Below the pieces are notes generated by a model. The model worked only from the letters and a program-made list of their open reading frames with translations, did not search any database and was not told the DNA's origin. Both the position numbers and the translations under genes were made by a program. Below, in pieces: positions 53,762-62,517 of a stretch of 64,000 nucleotides of DNA (the first letter of the stretch is position 1; every line of letters starts with the position of its first letter). This DNA is from Spartobacteria bacterium UBA5019 (GTDB lineage: Bacteria; Verrucomicrobiota; Verrucomicrobiia; Chthoniobacterales; Terrimicrobiaceae), in contig DGXZ01000021.1 in the NCBI GenBank assembly GCA_002396485.1, positions 1 through 64,000 on the forward strand, read 5' to 3'.

Positions 53762-56476
53762 ATGGCCCTGCATCCAGAATTTCCCGTATCGGCTTTTTTG
53801 CCGCTCCACCCTGATCACCGCTGGTTTCCAGCCGCTGAGGAAATGCGCGGCACGGCCTATGAAAAGCTGCTGCCACCAATGGTCGCAAAAATCCGCAAGG
53901 AGGTTTTCGCGTGGCGAAATGCAGGCTATCCTGGCGCTTCCGCCACCTCGTCCGCCCTCTTGCGCCATTGGTTCGATACGCAGCACCTCCTCGAGAACAG
54001 CGACGGCACGCTCTCTTCGTTCCAATACTATTTCGCCCAACGCGAGGCGGTCGAATCTGTCATCTGGCTCCACGAGGTCAGGCAGGCGCGCGACAAATAC
54101 GATCTCATCCGCTTCGATGCGTCCGGCGCGGTATCGCCCGGCATGTTTGCGGAGGAGTGGCCTCGCTATGTCCTCAAACTGGCTACGGGTGCGGGAAAAA
54201 CCAAAGTCATTTCGCTCCTGATCGCGTGGAGCTTTTTCCACAAGCTCTACGAGCCTGACTCCGCACTCGCCCGCAACTTCCTCGTCATCGCTCCAAACAT
54301 CATCGTCCTCGACCGACTCCGCTCCGACTTCGACGGTCTGAAAATTTTCTTCAACGACCCGATCCTCCCGCCAAATGGCCATGACGGGCGCAACTGGCGC
54401 GACGATTTCCAGATCACGCTCCACATCCAAGACGATGTGCGCGTCGTTCGCGAAACCGGAAACATCTTTCTCACAAACATCCACCGCGTTTTTCTTGGCG
54501 ATGTTCGCGAGCCTTCGCTGCAGGACGACGACCTCCGCGATTATTTCCTCTCCGAGGCCTTCGGCGAAAAACCCGTCGGCAAGACCACCGACAGCCGCAC
54601 CGACCTGGGCGAGATCATCCGCGAGGTGGAGGAACTCGCCGTCTTCAACGACGAGGCCCACCATATCCACGATCCCCGGATGGCGTGGTTCCAATCGATT
54701 CAGGACATCCACCACAAGATGCTTCAAAAGGACCGGCAGCTGGCCCTGCAAATCGATGTGACCGCGACGCCGCGCCACGACAACGGCTCGATTTTTGTCC
54801 AGACCGTCTGCGATTATCCACTCGTCGAAGCCATCCACCAGAATGTCGTGAAGCACCCCGTGCTGCCCGACGCTCCCAGCCGAGCGAAGCTCTCCGAGAA
54901 GAAGAGCGCCCTCTTCACGGAAAAATATGCGGACTACCTCGCGCTTGGCGTCGAGGAGTGGCGCAAGAGCCAGGCCGAGCACCGCCAACTTGGCAAAAAA
55001 GCCGTCCTCTTCGTCATGGTGGACGACACCCGGAATTGCGATGATGTTGGGGAATACCTGCAAAAAATCTGCCCCGAGCTTGAAGGCGCGGTTCTCATCA
55101 TCCACACCAAAAACAACGGCGAAATTTCCGAAGCCGCCTCCGGCAAAAATAAGGAGGAACTCGAGCTTCTCCGCAAGCAGTCGAACGAGATTGATTCCTG
55201 GAATTCCCCTTACAAAGCGATCGTCTCCGTTCTCATGCTCAAGGAGGGCTGGGATGTTCGCAATGTCACTGTGATCTGCGGCCTGCGCGCCTATGCCGCG
55301 AAATCCAACATCCTGCCGGAGCAAACCCTCGGCCGTGGTCTGCGCCGCATGTATCCCGGCAACGACACCGTGCGCGAGACCGTGTCCGTCATGGGCACGC
55401 CTGCCTTCATGGAGTTCGTCGAGTCGATTCAGAGCGAGGGAGTCACCTTTGATCGCGTCCCGATGGGAGCTGGTGCGACCCGCCAAGAATCGCTCATTGT
55501 GGAAGTCGATACCGAGAACAAAGAGAAGAACCTCGACGCCCTCGACATTCCACTCCCGAAGCTCAGCCGCCGCTTCCAGCGGGAGTTCAAGAATCTCGAT
55601 GCCCTCGATCCCGCGAAGTTCGGCAACACGGTTCTGCCTCTCAAGCCGTTTTCCGAAGACGAGACACGCGAGATCGTCTTCAAGACCATGCTCGACGCGG
55701 CAATCCACCACACCATCACGCTCGATGGCTCCGGCGTGGCCGATTACCGCTCGGTCGTTGCATTTTTCGCCCGCCAGTTGCTCAAAGACCTGCGACTCGT
55801 CGGCGGCTACGATGTCCTTTATGGCAAGGTGAAGGCCTTCCTTCGCGAGAACCTTTTTGCCCCCTCGCCCGTGAACCTGGAGGACCCCGTGGTGCTCCGC
55901 AACCTCTCCGAACCCGATGCCGGGAAAATCCTCTACGATGCGTTCAAGGCCGCCATCAACGCCCTCACTGTCCAGGAATCCGGCACCACCCGCATCGAAG
56001 ACCGCATCCGTCTCAAGGAAATGCGCCCCTTCCGCACCGACCACCGCCAGAACCTCGCCGCCACCAAAAGCATCTTCAACAAAGTCGTCGGCGAGCCAAA
56101 TTCCGGTGGATTCGAACTTCGCTTTGCCGCCTTTCTTGAGGAGGCACCCGATGTCCAAGCCTTCGCCAAAAACTACCTCGCTGTGGGCTTCCGCATCGAT
56201 TATGTGAAAACCGACGGCGACCTCGCCAACTACCACCCCGACTTCATCGTCCGCACCGCCGACCACACCATCTGGATCGTGGAAACCAAAGGCCGGGCCG
56301 AACTCGATCTCCCCCGCAAAATGGCCCGCCTCCAGCAATGGTGTGCCGACGCCACCGCCGCCGAGGAAAACGGCCAGAGGTATGATTTCGTCTTCGTGGA
56401 CCAAAACGGATTCGAGACACACCAGCCAAAAACCTTCGCGGCGCTTGCTACCAGCTTTACCGAATACAAAACATGA
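53762..56476 (+). CDS. Type III-like restriction enzyme subunit (Res): SF2 helicase plus PD-ExK nuclease
   Basis: A 904-residue protein. Helicase motif I is ATGAGKT (141-147) and motif II is NDEAHH; later motifs include SVLMLKEGWDVRNV and EQTLGRGLRRMYPG (motif VI). The C-terminal nuclease has Asp827 in YHPDFIV and Glu841/Lys843 in IVETKG, a PD-(D/E)xK site. This is the Res layout of type III R-M systems. ATG 53762 is preferred over the extended frame. Its stop overlaps the ATG of the Bro-N gene, linking them in one operon with Mod. Confidence 0.88.
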   Translation: MALHPEFPVSAFLPLHPDHRWFPAAEEMRGTAYEKLLPPMVAKIRKEVFAWRNAGYPGASATSSALLRHWFDTQHLLENSDGTLSSFQYYFAQREAVESVIWLHEVRQARDKYDLIRFDASGAVSPGMFAEEWPRYVLKLATGAGKTKVISLLIAWSFFHKLYEPDSALARNFLVIAPNIIVLDRLRSDFDGLKIFFNDPILPPNGHDGRNWRDDFQITLHIQDDVRVVRETGNIFLTNIHRVFLGDVREPSLQDDDLRDYFLSEAFGEKPVGKTTDSRTDLGEIIREVEELAVFNDEAHHIHDPRMAWFQSIQDIHHKMLQKDRQLALQIDVTATPRHDNGSIFVQTVCDYPLVEAIHQNVVKHPVLPDAPSRAKLSEKKSALFTEKYADYLALGVEEWRKSQAEHRQLGKKAVLFVMVDDTRNCDDVGEYLQKICPELEGAVLIIHTKNNGEISEAASGKNKEELELLRKQSNEIDSWNSPYKAIVSVLMLKEGWDVRNVTVICGLRAYAAKSNILPEQTLGRGLRRMYPGNDTVRETVSVMGTPAFMEFVESIQSEGVTFDRVPMGAGATRQESLIVEVDTENKEKNLDALDIPLPKLSRRFQREFKNLDALDPAKFGNTVLPLKPFSEDETREIVFKTMLDAAIHHTITLDGSGVADYRSVVAFFARQLLKDLRLVGGYDVLYGKVKAFLRENLFAPSPVNLEDPVVLRNLSEPDAGKILYDAFKAAINALTVQESGTTRIEDRIRLKEMRPFRTDHRQNLAATKSIFNKVVGEPNSGGFELRFAAFLEEAPDVQAFAKNYLAVGFRIDYVKTDGDLANYHPDFIVRTADHTIWIVETKGRAELDLPRKMARLQQWCADATAAEENGQRYDFVFVDQNGFETHQPKTFAALATSFTEYKT

Positions 56477-57357
56477 ACCCCTCCGCCGATTCGCCTGAGA
56501 CCCGCATTGCCTTGTTCCAGCGCAAGCAAGTCCGCCGCACTATTCACAACAACGAATGGTGGTTTGTGATGACCGATGTCATTGTTGCGCTGACGGATTC
56601 AACAAATCCCTCCGACTACTTGAAAAAAATGCGCAAACGCGACCCCCTGCTCGCCGATGCTTTCAAAGGGGGGGGACAAATTGTCCCCCCCCTTGCACTC
56701 CCTTTTGAAACCGAGGGGGGCATCCAGCCCCTCCAGTGCTGGAATACAGAAGGCCTCTTCCGCCTCATCCAATCCATTCCCAGCCCGAAAGCCGAACCTT
56801 TCAAACGCTGGCTGGCCAAGGTCGGCTACGAACGCATCCAGGAAATCGAAGATCCCGAGTTGGCCACCAAACGCACCCGCGCCCTCTACAAAGCCAAAGG
56901 TTATTCCGACGAATGGATCGAGAAGCGTATGCGCTCCATCGCCATCCGCGACGAGCTCACCGACGAATGGAAAAAACGCGGAGTCAAGGAGCAGCGCGAT
57001 TACGCCATCCTCACTGCCGAGATTTCCCAAGCCGCCTTCGGTCTCACCCCCGCAGAATACGCACGCCACAAAAAGCTCGACCGCCAAAACCTCCGCGACC
57101 ACATGACCGACCTCGAGCTCATCTTCTCCATGCTCGGGGAAGCCTCCACCACGGAAATCGCCCGCAGCCGCGACACGCAAGGATTTGAAGAAAACAAACA
57201 CGCCGCACGGCAAGGCGGCTCTGTCGCCGGACACGCACGCAAAGAACTCGAAAAAAAGACCGGCCGCAAAGTTGTCACCAGCGAGAGCCCCCTCGCCCTC
57301 GCGCCCACGAAACCAAAGCGAAAATCTCCCGCCAGAAAAAAACTCAAACTGGACTAA
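56473..57357 (+). CDS. Bro-N / DinD-like protein between Res and Mod
   Basis: A 294-residue protein. The N-terminal Bro-N domain (about 10-110) has RKQVRRTIHNNEWWFVMTDV, then WNTEGLFRLIQSIPSPKAEP and FKRWLAKVGYERIQEI, the pattern of phage antirepressor-like proteins and of DNA-damage-inducible protein D. The second part (QAAFGLTPAEYARHKKLDRQ, LRDHMTDLELIFSMLGEAST) matches DinD-type proteins; the end is Lys/Pro-rich. Its four-base overlap with res and 17-base gap to mod put it inside the R-M operon. A regulatory or damage-response role is inferred. Confidence 0.8.
   Translation: MNPSADSPETRIALFQRKQVRRTIHNNEWWFVMTDVIVALTDSTNPSDYLKKMRKRDPLLADAFKGGGQIVPPLALPFETEGGIQPLQCWNTEGLFRLIQSIPSPKAEPFKRWLAKVGYERIQEIEDPELATKRTRALYKAKGYSDEWIEKRMRSIAIRDELTDEWKKRGVKEQRDYAILTAEISQAAFGLTPAEYARHKKLDRQNLRDHMTDLELIFSMLGEASTTEIARSRDTQGFEENKHAARQGGSVAGHARKELEKKTGRKVVTSESPLALAPTKPKRKSPARKKLKLD
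56666..56694 (+). repeat. Mirrored G8/C8 hairpin inside the Bro-N gene
   Basis: AAGGGGGGGGACAA (56666-56679) is followed by one A and its exact reverse complement (56681-56694), giving 14-base arms with G8 at 56668-56675 and C8 at 56685-56692. It encodes KGGGQIVPP (residues 65-73). Homopolymer runs of this length are prone to slippage. Confidence 0.9.
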
Positions 57358-57374
57358 AAATCGATAACGCTCCC

Positions 57375-59684
57375 ATGCCACGCGAAGCCCATTACGAACT
57401 CACCGATACCGAGAAGCGCGACCTCATCAAGCTCATCGAGCAGGGCAAGCCCCTGCCGGAAAAATACCGATTCCTCCTCTTCGAGGACAAACGCGAGGTG
57501 GAGCTGGTCTGGAACGGCAAGACCCGCGAGGTCTGCACCGCCATCCTCCCCTTCCAGACCCTCGAGCACATCGACGAACCCCGGAAGGAAAAAACCGCCG
57601 AGTCCGAACTCGCCCTCGACACCGGCGGCAGGCAGGTGAAGGGCTGGACGAATAAACTCATCTGGGGCGACAACAAGCTCATCCTCTCCTCCCTCAAATC
57701 CGGCGCGCTCCGCCGCCAGATCGAGGACGCCGGCGGCCTCAAACTCATCTACATCGACCCGCCTTTCGATGTCGGCGCGGATTTCTCGATGGATATCGAA
57801 ATCGGCGGTGAGACCTTCCACAAGGAGCCGAACCTCCTCGAACAAATCGCCTACCGCGACACTTGGGGCCGAGGCGCGGATTCGTTTATCAGCATGATTT
57901 ATGAACGGCTGATTCTCATGCAAAATTTGATGCATCCGGAGGGGAGTATTTATGTGCATATGGGAAGCCAAGTAACAGGCTACGTCCGCTTGGTTCTCGA
58001 TGAAGTGTTTGGGCGTGAGCGGTTCTTGAATGAAATTGCTTGGCAAAGATTCGGCGCACACAACGACGCGGGCCGTTTTGGCAATGTCGTTGAAACGATT
58101 TTCTTCTACTCAAAATCGGAGAGCCATAAGTTCGAGCCTCCTCGCATTCCTCTCACCGAGGAATACATTGATCAACGCTTCACAAAAGAACCGGAGACGG
58201 AGCGACTCTTCTATCCACATACTTTCACTGGTGCAGGCGCAGGACCGGCTAGAGTCTTTCGAGGAAAACTCCTCCAACCGCCAAAAGGACGGCACTGGGC
58301 GCAAACGCAGGACAAGATTGACCAACTTGAGAAGGAGAACAGGCTTTACTACACGAGCAATGGAACGCCTTATCTGAAAAGCTATCTCGACGAGCAGGAA
58401 GGAAGGCCAATTCAGAACATTTGGACGGACATCCGCATGACGAAAAGCGGAGCAGAGCGGGTGGATTATCCGACTCAAAAGCCGGAAGCACTGCTCGAGC
58501 GCATCCTCAAAGCCAGCAGCAACGAAGGTGACCTCGTCGCCGACTTCTTCTGCGGCAGCGGCACGACCGCCGCTGTGGCGGAAAAACTCGGGCGCAAGTG
58601 GATCGCCACCGACCTCGGCAAATTCGGCATCCACACCACGCGCAAGCGCCTCATCACCGTCCAGCGCGAGCTGAAGACGGCTGGCAAAGCGTTTCGCGCC
58701 TTTGAAGTTCTGAACCTCGGCCGCTACGAGCGTCAGGCGTATTTGAATGTCTCTGGGCGGCTCATCGGGAAGAAAAAGGAAGCCGCCTTGGCGAAGAAAG
58801 AGCAGGAATTTCGCGACCTCATCCTCAAAGCCTACCGCGCCGAGCCCTTGCCCGACGCCGCTTTTTTCCATGGCAAGAGCGGCGGGCGGCTCGTGGTCGT
58901 CGGCCCGATCAACCTGCCCGTCGGGCGGTTGTTCATCGAGGAAGTCATCACCGAATGCCGCAAGCGCGGGGCCTCGCGGGTGGATGTGCTGGCCTTTGAA
59001 TTTGAGATGGGTCTCTTTCCCGCCGTGTTGGACGAGGCGAAGCAAAAGGGCATCGAACTCGCGCCCAAGACCATCCCTCCCGAGGTCTTCGACCGCCGTG
59101 CCGTGGAAAAAGGCCAGGTGCGCTTCCACGACATCGCCTACATCGAGATCACGCCGCGCTACGACGCGAAAAACCCGCTCGTGCTCGCCGTGGAACTCAC
59201 CGATTTCTCGGTGTATTACTCACAAGGCATGGCCGACTCGATCGCCGCCGAGTTGAAAGCCGGTAAGAGCGAAGTCGTGTGCGAAGCCGGCAATCTCATC
59301 AAGATCAGCAAAGACAAGCAGGGTATCGAAGCCCGCGAGGTGCTCACGAAGAAGTGGACCGATTGGGTGGACTACTGGGCGGTGGATTTCGACTACGAGA
59401 GCCGCCGGGAAATCATCAAGGTGCCGAGGCGCATGGGCGTGGAAGGCGAGCTGCCCGGCGTGGTGAACGCGGGCGAAGAATTGATCGACTTCGAGGAGCG
59501 CTGGACCGGGGCCTACATCTTCGAGAACGAGTGGCAGAGCTTCCGCACCCGCCGCGACCGCGACCTCGAACTCCTCTCGGCGACGCACACCTACACGAAG
59601 CCCGGCCGCTACACGATCGCCGTGAAAGTCATCGACATCTTCGGCAACGACACGATGTCACTCATGCCAATAACAGTGGCTTGA
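57375..59684 (+). CDS. Type III-like DNA methyltransferase (Mod)
   Basis: A 769-residue adenine-type methyltransferase of the beta class: motif IV DPPF (128-131) precedes motif I FFCGSGTT (391-398), with the target-recognition region between. It pairs with Res and decides the sequence specificity of the complex. By hand count, bases 57901-58500 are about 51% GC while rows on either side are about 65-68%, so the recognition region looks exchanged. The C-terminal ~300 residues end in a PKD-like segment (HTYTKPGRYTIAVKVIDIFG), unusual for a Mod. Confidence 0.88.
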   Translation: MPREAHYELTDTEKRDLIKLIEQGKPLPEKYRFLLFEDKREVELVWNGKTREVCTAILPFQTLEHIDEPRKEKTAESELALDTGGRQVKGWTNKLIWGDNKLILSSLKSGALRRQIEDAGGLKLIYIDPPFDVGADFSMDIEIGGETFHKEPNLLEQIAYRDTWGRGADSFISMIYERLILMQNLMHPEGSIYVHMGSQVTGYVRLVLDEVFGRERFLNEIAWQRFGAHNDAGRFGNVVETIFFYSKSESHKFEPPRIPLTEEYIDQRFTKEPETERLFYPHTFTGAGAGPARVFRGKLLQPPKGRHWAQTQDKIDQLEKENRLYYTSNGTPYLKSYLDEQEGRPIQNIWTDIRMTKSGAERVDYPTQKPEALLERILKASSNEGDLVADFFCGSGTTAAVAEKLGRKWIATDLGKFGIHTTRKRLITVQRELKTAGKAFRAFEVLNLGRYERQAYLNVSGRLIGKKKEAALAKKEQEFRDLILKAYRAEPLPDAAFFHGKSGGRLVVVGPINLPVGRLFIEEVITECRKRGASRVDVLAFEFEMGLFPAVLDEAKQKGIELAPKTIPPEVFDRRAVEKGQVRFHDIAYIEITPRYDAKNPLVLAVELTDFSVYYSQGMADSIAAELKAGKSEVVCEAGNLIKISKDKQGIEAREVLTKKWTDWVDYWAVDFDYESRREIIKVPRRMGVEGELPGVVNAGEELIDFEERWTGAYIFENEWQSFRTRRDRDLELLSATHTYTKPGRYTIAVKVIDIFGNDTMSLMPITVA

Positions 59685-59730
59685 GGCAGCATTTGATTTT
59701 CAGACCCGTTCCGCCTTTACTTCGCGATCC

Positions 59731-61134
59731 ATGCCACTTCGTTTTTTCAATACGCTGACCCGTCAGGTCGAGGACTTCATGCCGCGCGAGGCGGGGAAGG
59801 TGCGGCTCTACACCTGCGGGCCGACGGTTTACAATTTCGCCCACATCGGAAATTTCCGCGCCTACATTTTTGAGGATTTGCTGCAGCGCCATCTCGAGTA
59901 TCGGGGATTGAAGGTCGACCGCGTGATGAATCTCACGGATGTGGATGACAAGACGATCCGGGGTTGCCGGGCTTGTGGCATGGCGCTGGCGGACTTCACA
60001 GCGCCATTTAAGAAGGCGTTCTTCGAGGATCTCGACACGCTCCGCATCAAACGGGCGGATCATTTTCCCGAGGCCACGGCACCCGAGCACATCACTCGGA
60101 TGATCGGGATGATCTCGACGCTCATCGAAAAAGGCCACGCCTACCGCGCCGAGGATGGCTCCGTGTATTTCCGCATCCGCTCGTTCGCCGACTACGGCAA
60201 GCTCGCACACTTCAATCCCGAGGAACTCCGCGACGGGGTTCGGGTCCGCAACGACGAATACGAAAAGGAAAATGTCGGCGACTTCGCACTCTGGAAGGCG
60301 TGGGATGAAGCGGATGGCGATGTGGGCTGGGAAAGTCCATGGGGACGCGGGCGACCGGGTTGGCACATCGAGTGCAGCGCCATGGCGACTGGCATTCTCG
60401 GGCCCGAACTCGACATCCACTGCGGCGGCGAGGACAACATTTTCCCTCACCACGAGGCCGAGATCGCGCAGAGCGAGTGCGTGACGGGGAAAAAATTCGT
60501 GCGTCTTTGGATGCACTGCCGCCACCTTCAAGTGGAAGGCTCCAAAATGGCCAAGAGCGCGGGCAATTTCTTCACCCTCCGCGACCTCATGGAAAAAGGC
60601 TGGAGCGGACGCGAGGTGCGCTACGCACTCATTTCGGTCAAATACCGCGAACCGCTCAACTTCACCTTCGAGGGCCTCGCCGCAGCGCGCAGCGCCCTGC
60701 AACGCCTGGATGAATGGACGACCCGCCTCCAAGAACTGCCAAAGGGCGCCTCGGGCGAAAATCTCATGGAAACGGGCGATGCCTTCGGCGAGGCGTTGGA
60801 TGATGACTTGAACATCTCGGCCGCCCTGGCCGTGATTTTTGACATGATCCGCACGACCAACCGCCGAATGGACGAAGGCACGCTCACACCTGGTGAGGCC
60901 ATAAGCCTTTTGAAATGGGTCAAGGGTGTGAATGCTGTGTTGGGCTTTGAAGCCGAAGCCGGGGCAGTTCCCGCCGTAGTCGGAGAACTCCTCGCCCGCC
61001 GCGCCGAGGCTCGAGCTGCGAAGGAATGGAAACTCAGCGATACAATCCGCGACGAGATTCTCGCTACGGGATGGATCGTGAAAGACACCAAAGAAGGCCA
61101 AAAACTCACTCCTGCGCCGCGCGGAGGGGCTTAA
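59731..61134 (+). CDS. cysS: Cysteinyl-tRNA synthetase
   Basis: A 467-residue class I synthetase. The HIGH motif is HIGN (38-41), the KMSKS loop is KMAKSAGN, and Cys29 is the first zinc ligand in TCGPTVYNFAH; the others lie in ECSAMATGILG and HHEAEIAQSE. Length is normal. It is followed by an intergenic CACAGAG repeat. Confidence 0.97.
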   Translation: MPLRFFNTLTRQVEDFMPREAGKVRLYTCGPTVYNFAHIGNFRAYIFEDLLQRHLEYRGLKVDRVMNLTDVDDKTIRGCRACGMALADFTAPFKKAFFEDLDTLRIKRADHFPEATAPEHITRMIGMISTLIEKGHAYRAEDGSVYFRIRSFADYGKLAHFNPEELRDGVRVRNDEYEKENVGDFALWKAWDEADGDVGWESPWGRGRPGWHIECSAMATGILGPELDIHCGGEDNIFPHHEAEIAQSECVTGKKFVRLWMHCRHLQVEGSKMAKSAGNFFTLRDLMEKGWSGREVRYALISVKYREPLNFTFEGLAAARSALQRLDEWTTRLQELPKGASGENLMETGDAFGEALDDDLNISAALAVIFDMIRTTNRRMDEGTLTPGEAISLLKWVKGVNAVLGFEAEAGAVPAVVGELLARRAEARAAKEWKLSDTIRDEILATGWIVKDTKEGQKLTPAPRGGA

Positions 61135-61143
61135 GAGTTATTG

Positions 61144-61170
61144 ACCACAGAGGACACAGAGAGCACAGAG
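61144..61170 (+). repeat. Three 9-bp CACAGAG repeats
   Basis: ACCACAGAG, GACACAGAG and AGCACAGAG follow each other directly between cysS and the hexapeptide-repeat gene. Similar (A)CCACAGAGGACACAGAG runs are common in intergenic DNA of many environmental bacteria, where they give rise to spurious TEDTEDTE-type peptides. The function is unknown. Confidence 0.75.
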
Positions 61171-61226
61171 ATTTCATTATTTAGCCCGCACAATCAGTTC
61201 CATTCTGTCACAAAATCCATCACACC

Positions 61227-61904
61227 ATGTTTTCCATCGACGAATTTTTTGATCTCAGCCACTGCGAGCATCAGGCCCTTTTTGAGAACACCGAGCATAT
61301 CTGGGATGTTCTGCCGAAGATCGCGACATATCTTCAGTTCCGCATGAAACCCGGTCTCCATGGCCGTCTCATCGGCAAACCGTTCGTGAGCGGTGCTGTA
61401 TTTGTCGGCAAAGGAACAGTGATTGAACAAGGGGCCATGATCAAAGGCCCTGCTTGGATCGGCGAGAACTGCGAGATTCGGAACGGATGTTACATCCGCG
61501 AAAATGTGATCCTTGGCGACGGAGTCGTGGCCGGGAATTCCTCGGAATTTAAAAACTGCCTCGTCTTCGACAAAGCTCAGATCCCGCACTTCAACTATGT
61601 CGGCGACTCGATTCTCGGCTACGAGGCCCACCTCGGAGCAGGAGTCATTCTCTCGAATGTGCGCCTCGATAAAGCGCCGGTCACCATCCACACAGCGGAG
61701 GGCATTATCTCCACCGGCCTTCGCAAATTCGGCGCCCTCATCGGCGACCATGCGGAGATTGGTTGCAACAGCGTTCTCAGCCCCGGGTCCCTCGTCGGGC
61801 GGAACAGCGTGATCTACCCCGGCAGCCAATGGAGGGGGCACCTCCCGGCGGGTCATATTGCCAAACTGCGGCAGGATTTCTCGGTCGTTCCCAGGAAAAA
61901 TTGA
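61227..61904 (+). CDS. Left-handed beta-helix (hexapeptide-repeat) acyltransferase-like protein
   Basis: A 225-residue protein. An N-terminal helical part (about 1-45) is followed by hexapeptide repeats ([LIV]-G-x4), for example AVFVGKGTVIEQGAMIKGPA then WIGENCEIRNGCYIRENVIL, GDSILGYEAHLGAGVILSNV, and LIGDHAEIGCNSVLSPGSLV. It resembles the C-terminal domain of sugar-1-phosphate nucleotidylyltransferases/GlmU, without the pyrophosphorylase. The acceptor is unknown. It ends at a shared bidirectional terminator. Confidence 0.82.
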   Translation: MFSIDEFFDLSHCEHQALFENTEHIWDVLPKIATYLQFRMKPGLHGRLIGKPFVSGAVFVGKGTVIEQGAMIKGPAWIGENCEIRNGCYIRENVILGDGVVAGNSSEFKNCLVFDKAQIPHFNYVGDSILGYEAHLGAGVILSNVRLDKAPVTIHTAEGIISTGLRKFGALIGDHAEIGCNSVLSPGSLVGRNSVIYPGSQWRGHLPAGHIAKLRQDFSVVPRKN

Positions 61905-61910
61905 GATAAA

Positions 61911-61940
61911 AAAATGCCAGCGCTCGCACGCTGGCATTTT
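61911..61940. terminator. Bidirectional intrinsic terminator
   Basis: A 10-base stem AATGCCAGCG (61913-61922) pairs with CGCTGGCATT (61929-61938), with a six-base loop; A-runs on the left and T-runs on the right give T-tracts on both strands. It lies between the convergent hexapeptide-repeat gene and ndk. Confidence 0.9.
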
Positions 61941-61964
61941 GCAAGATTTCTCGAGGGAGTTTTC

Positions 61965-62402
61965 TCAGGCCGAGAGGGTCATCGAGTAGTCAAAAAGCTC
62001 GCCGTCCTTGAAGAAACGCTTCAGTTCGACCGCCGCGCTCTCGTCGCTGTCCGAGGCATGGGCGATGTTTTTCATCATAGTCGTTCCAAAGTCGCCACGG
62101 ATCGTGCCCTTGGCGGCCTTTGTCGAGTCGGTTGGCCCAAGGAGATCACGCACACGATCCACGGCGTTGTCGGCGGCCAAAGCGATAGCAATAAGAGGTG
62201 TGTCCCCCATGAAAGCTTCCACTTCGGGGAAGAATGGCTTCGTGGCGATGTGAGCATAGTGCTCGCGCAGGAGGCTCGCATCGGCACGGAACATTTTGCA
62301 TCCGCGAATCTGGAAGCCGGCGTCCTCAAAGCGCTTCAAGACCTCGCCGGCCTTGTGCCCAGTGATGCAGTCGGGTTTCAGAAGAATCAGGGTTGTTTGC
62401 AT
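61965..62402 (-). CDS. ndk: Nucleoside diphosphate kinase
   Basis: A 145-residue kinase that balances NTP pools by a phospho-His intermediate. The catalytic His115 sits in KNIAHASDSDESA, and the N-terminal TLILLKPDCITG is standard. The loop PFFPEVEAFMGDTPLIAIAL is somewhat unlike the usual KPFFxxLVxFMTSGP but the fold is clear. It is divergent from the aldo/keto reductase gene. Confidence 0.95.
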   Translation of the reverse strand: MQTTLILLKPDCITGHKAGEVLKRFEDAGFQIRGCKMFRADASLLREHYAHIATKPFFPEVEAFMGDTPLIAIALAADNAVDRVRDLLGPTDSTKAAKGTIRGDFGTTMMKNIAHASDSDESAAVELKRFFKDGELFDYSMTLSA

Positions 62403-62517
62403 AAGGCGTGAAAATCTAACCGCCTATCTGCCGACGAAAAGCAGATTCTCTCGTACCGGCTCTTCCCAAAACGAAAGATTCGCCATTCCGCCACCGGTTA
62501 ACTACATTTCAAACCGT

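Noticed and set aside
53681..56422. A 913-codon open frame on the strand opposite Res
   Set aside because: It lies entirely under a helicase with all motifs in order. High GC at third positions leaves the reverse frame open; no recognisable motif in it.
56666..56694. G8/C8 hairpin as a transcription terminator
   Set aside because: It is within a coding frame, has no T-run, and downstream Mod must be transcribed through it.
61144..61170. CACAGAG repeats as a CRISPR array
   Set aside because: There are only three 9-base units with no spacers and no cas genes anywhere in the window.
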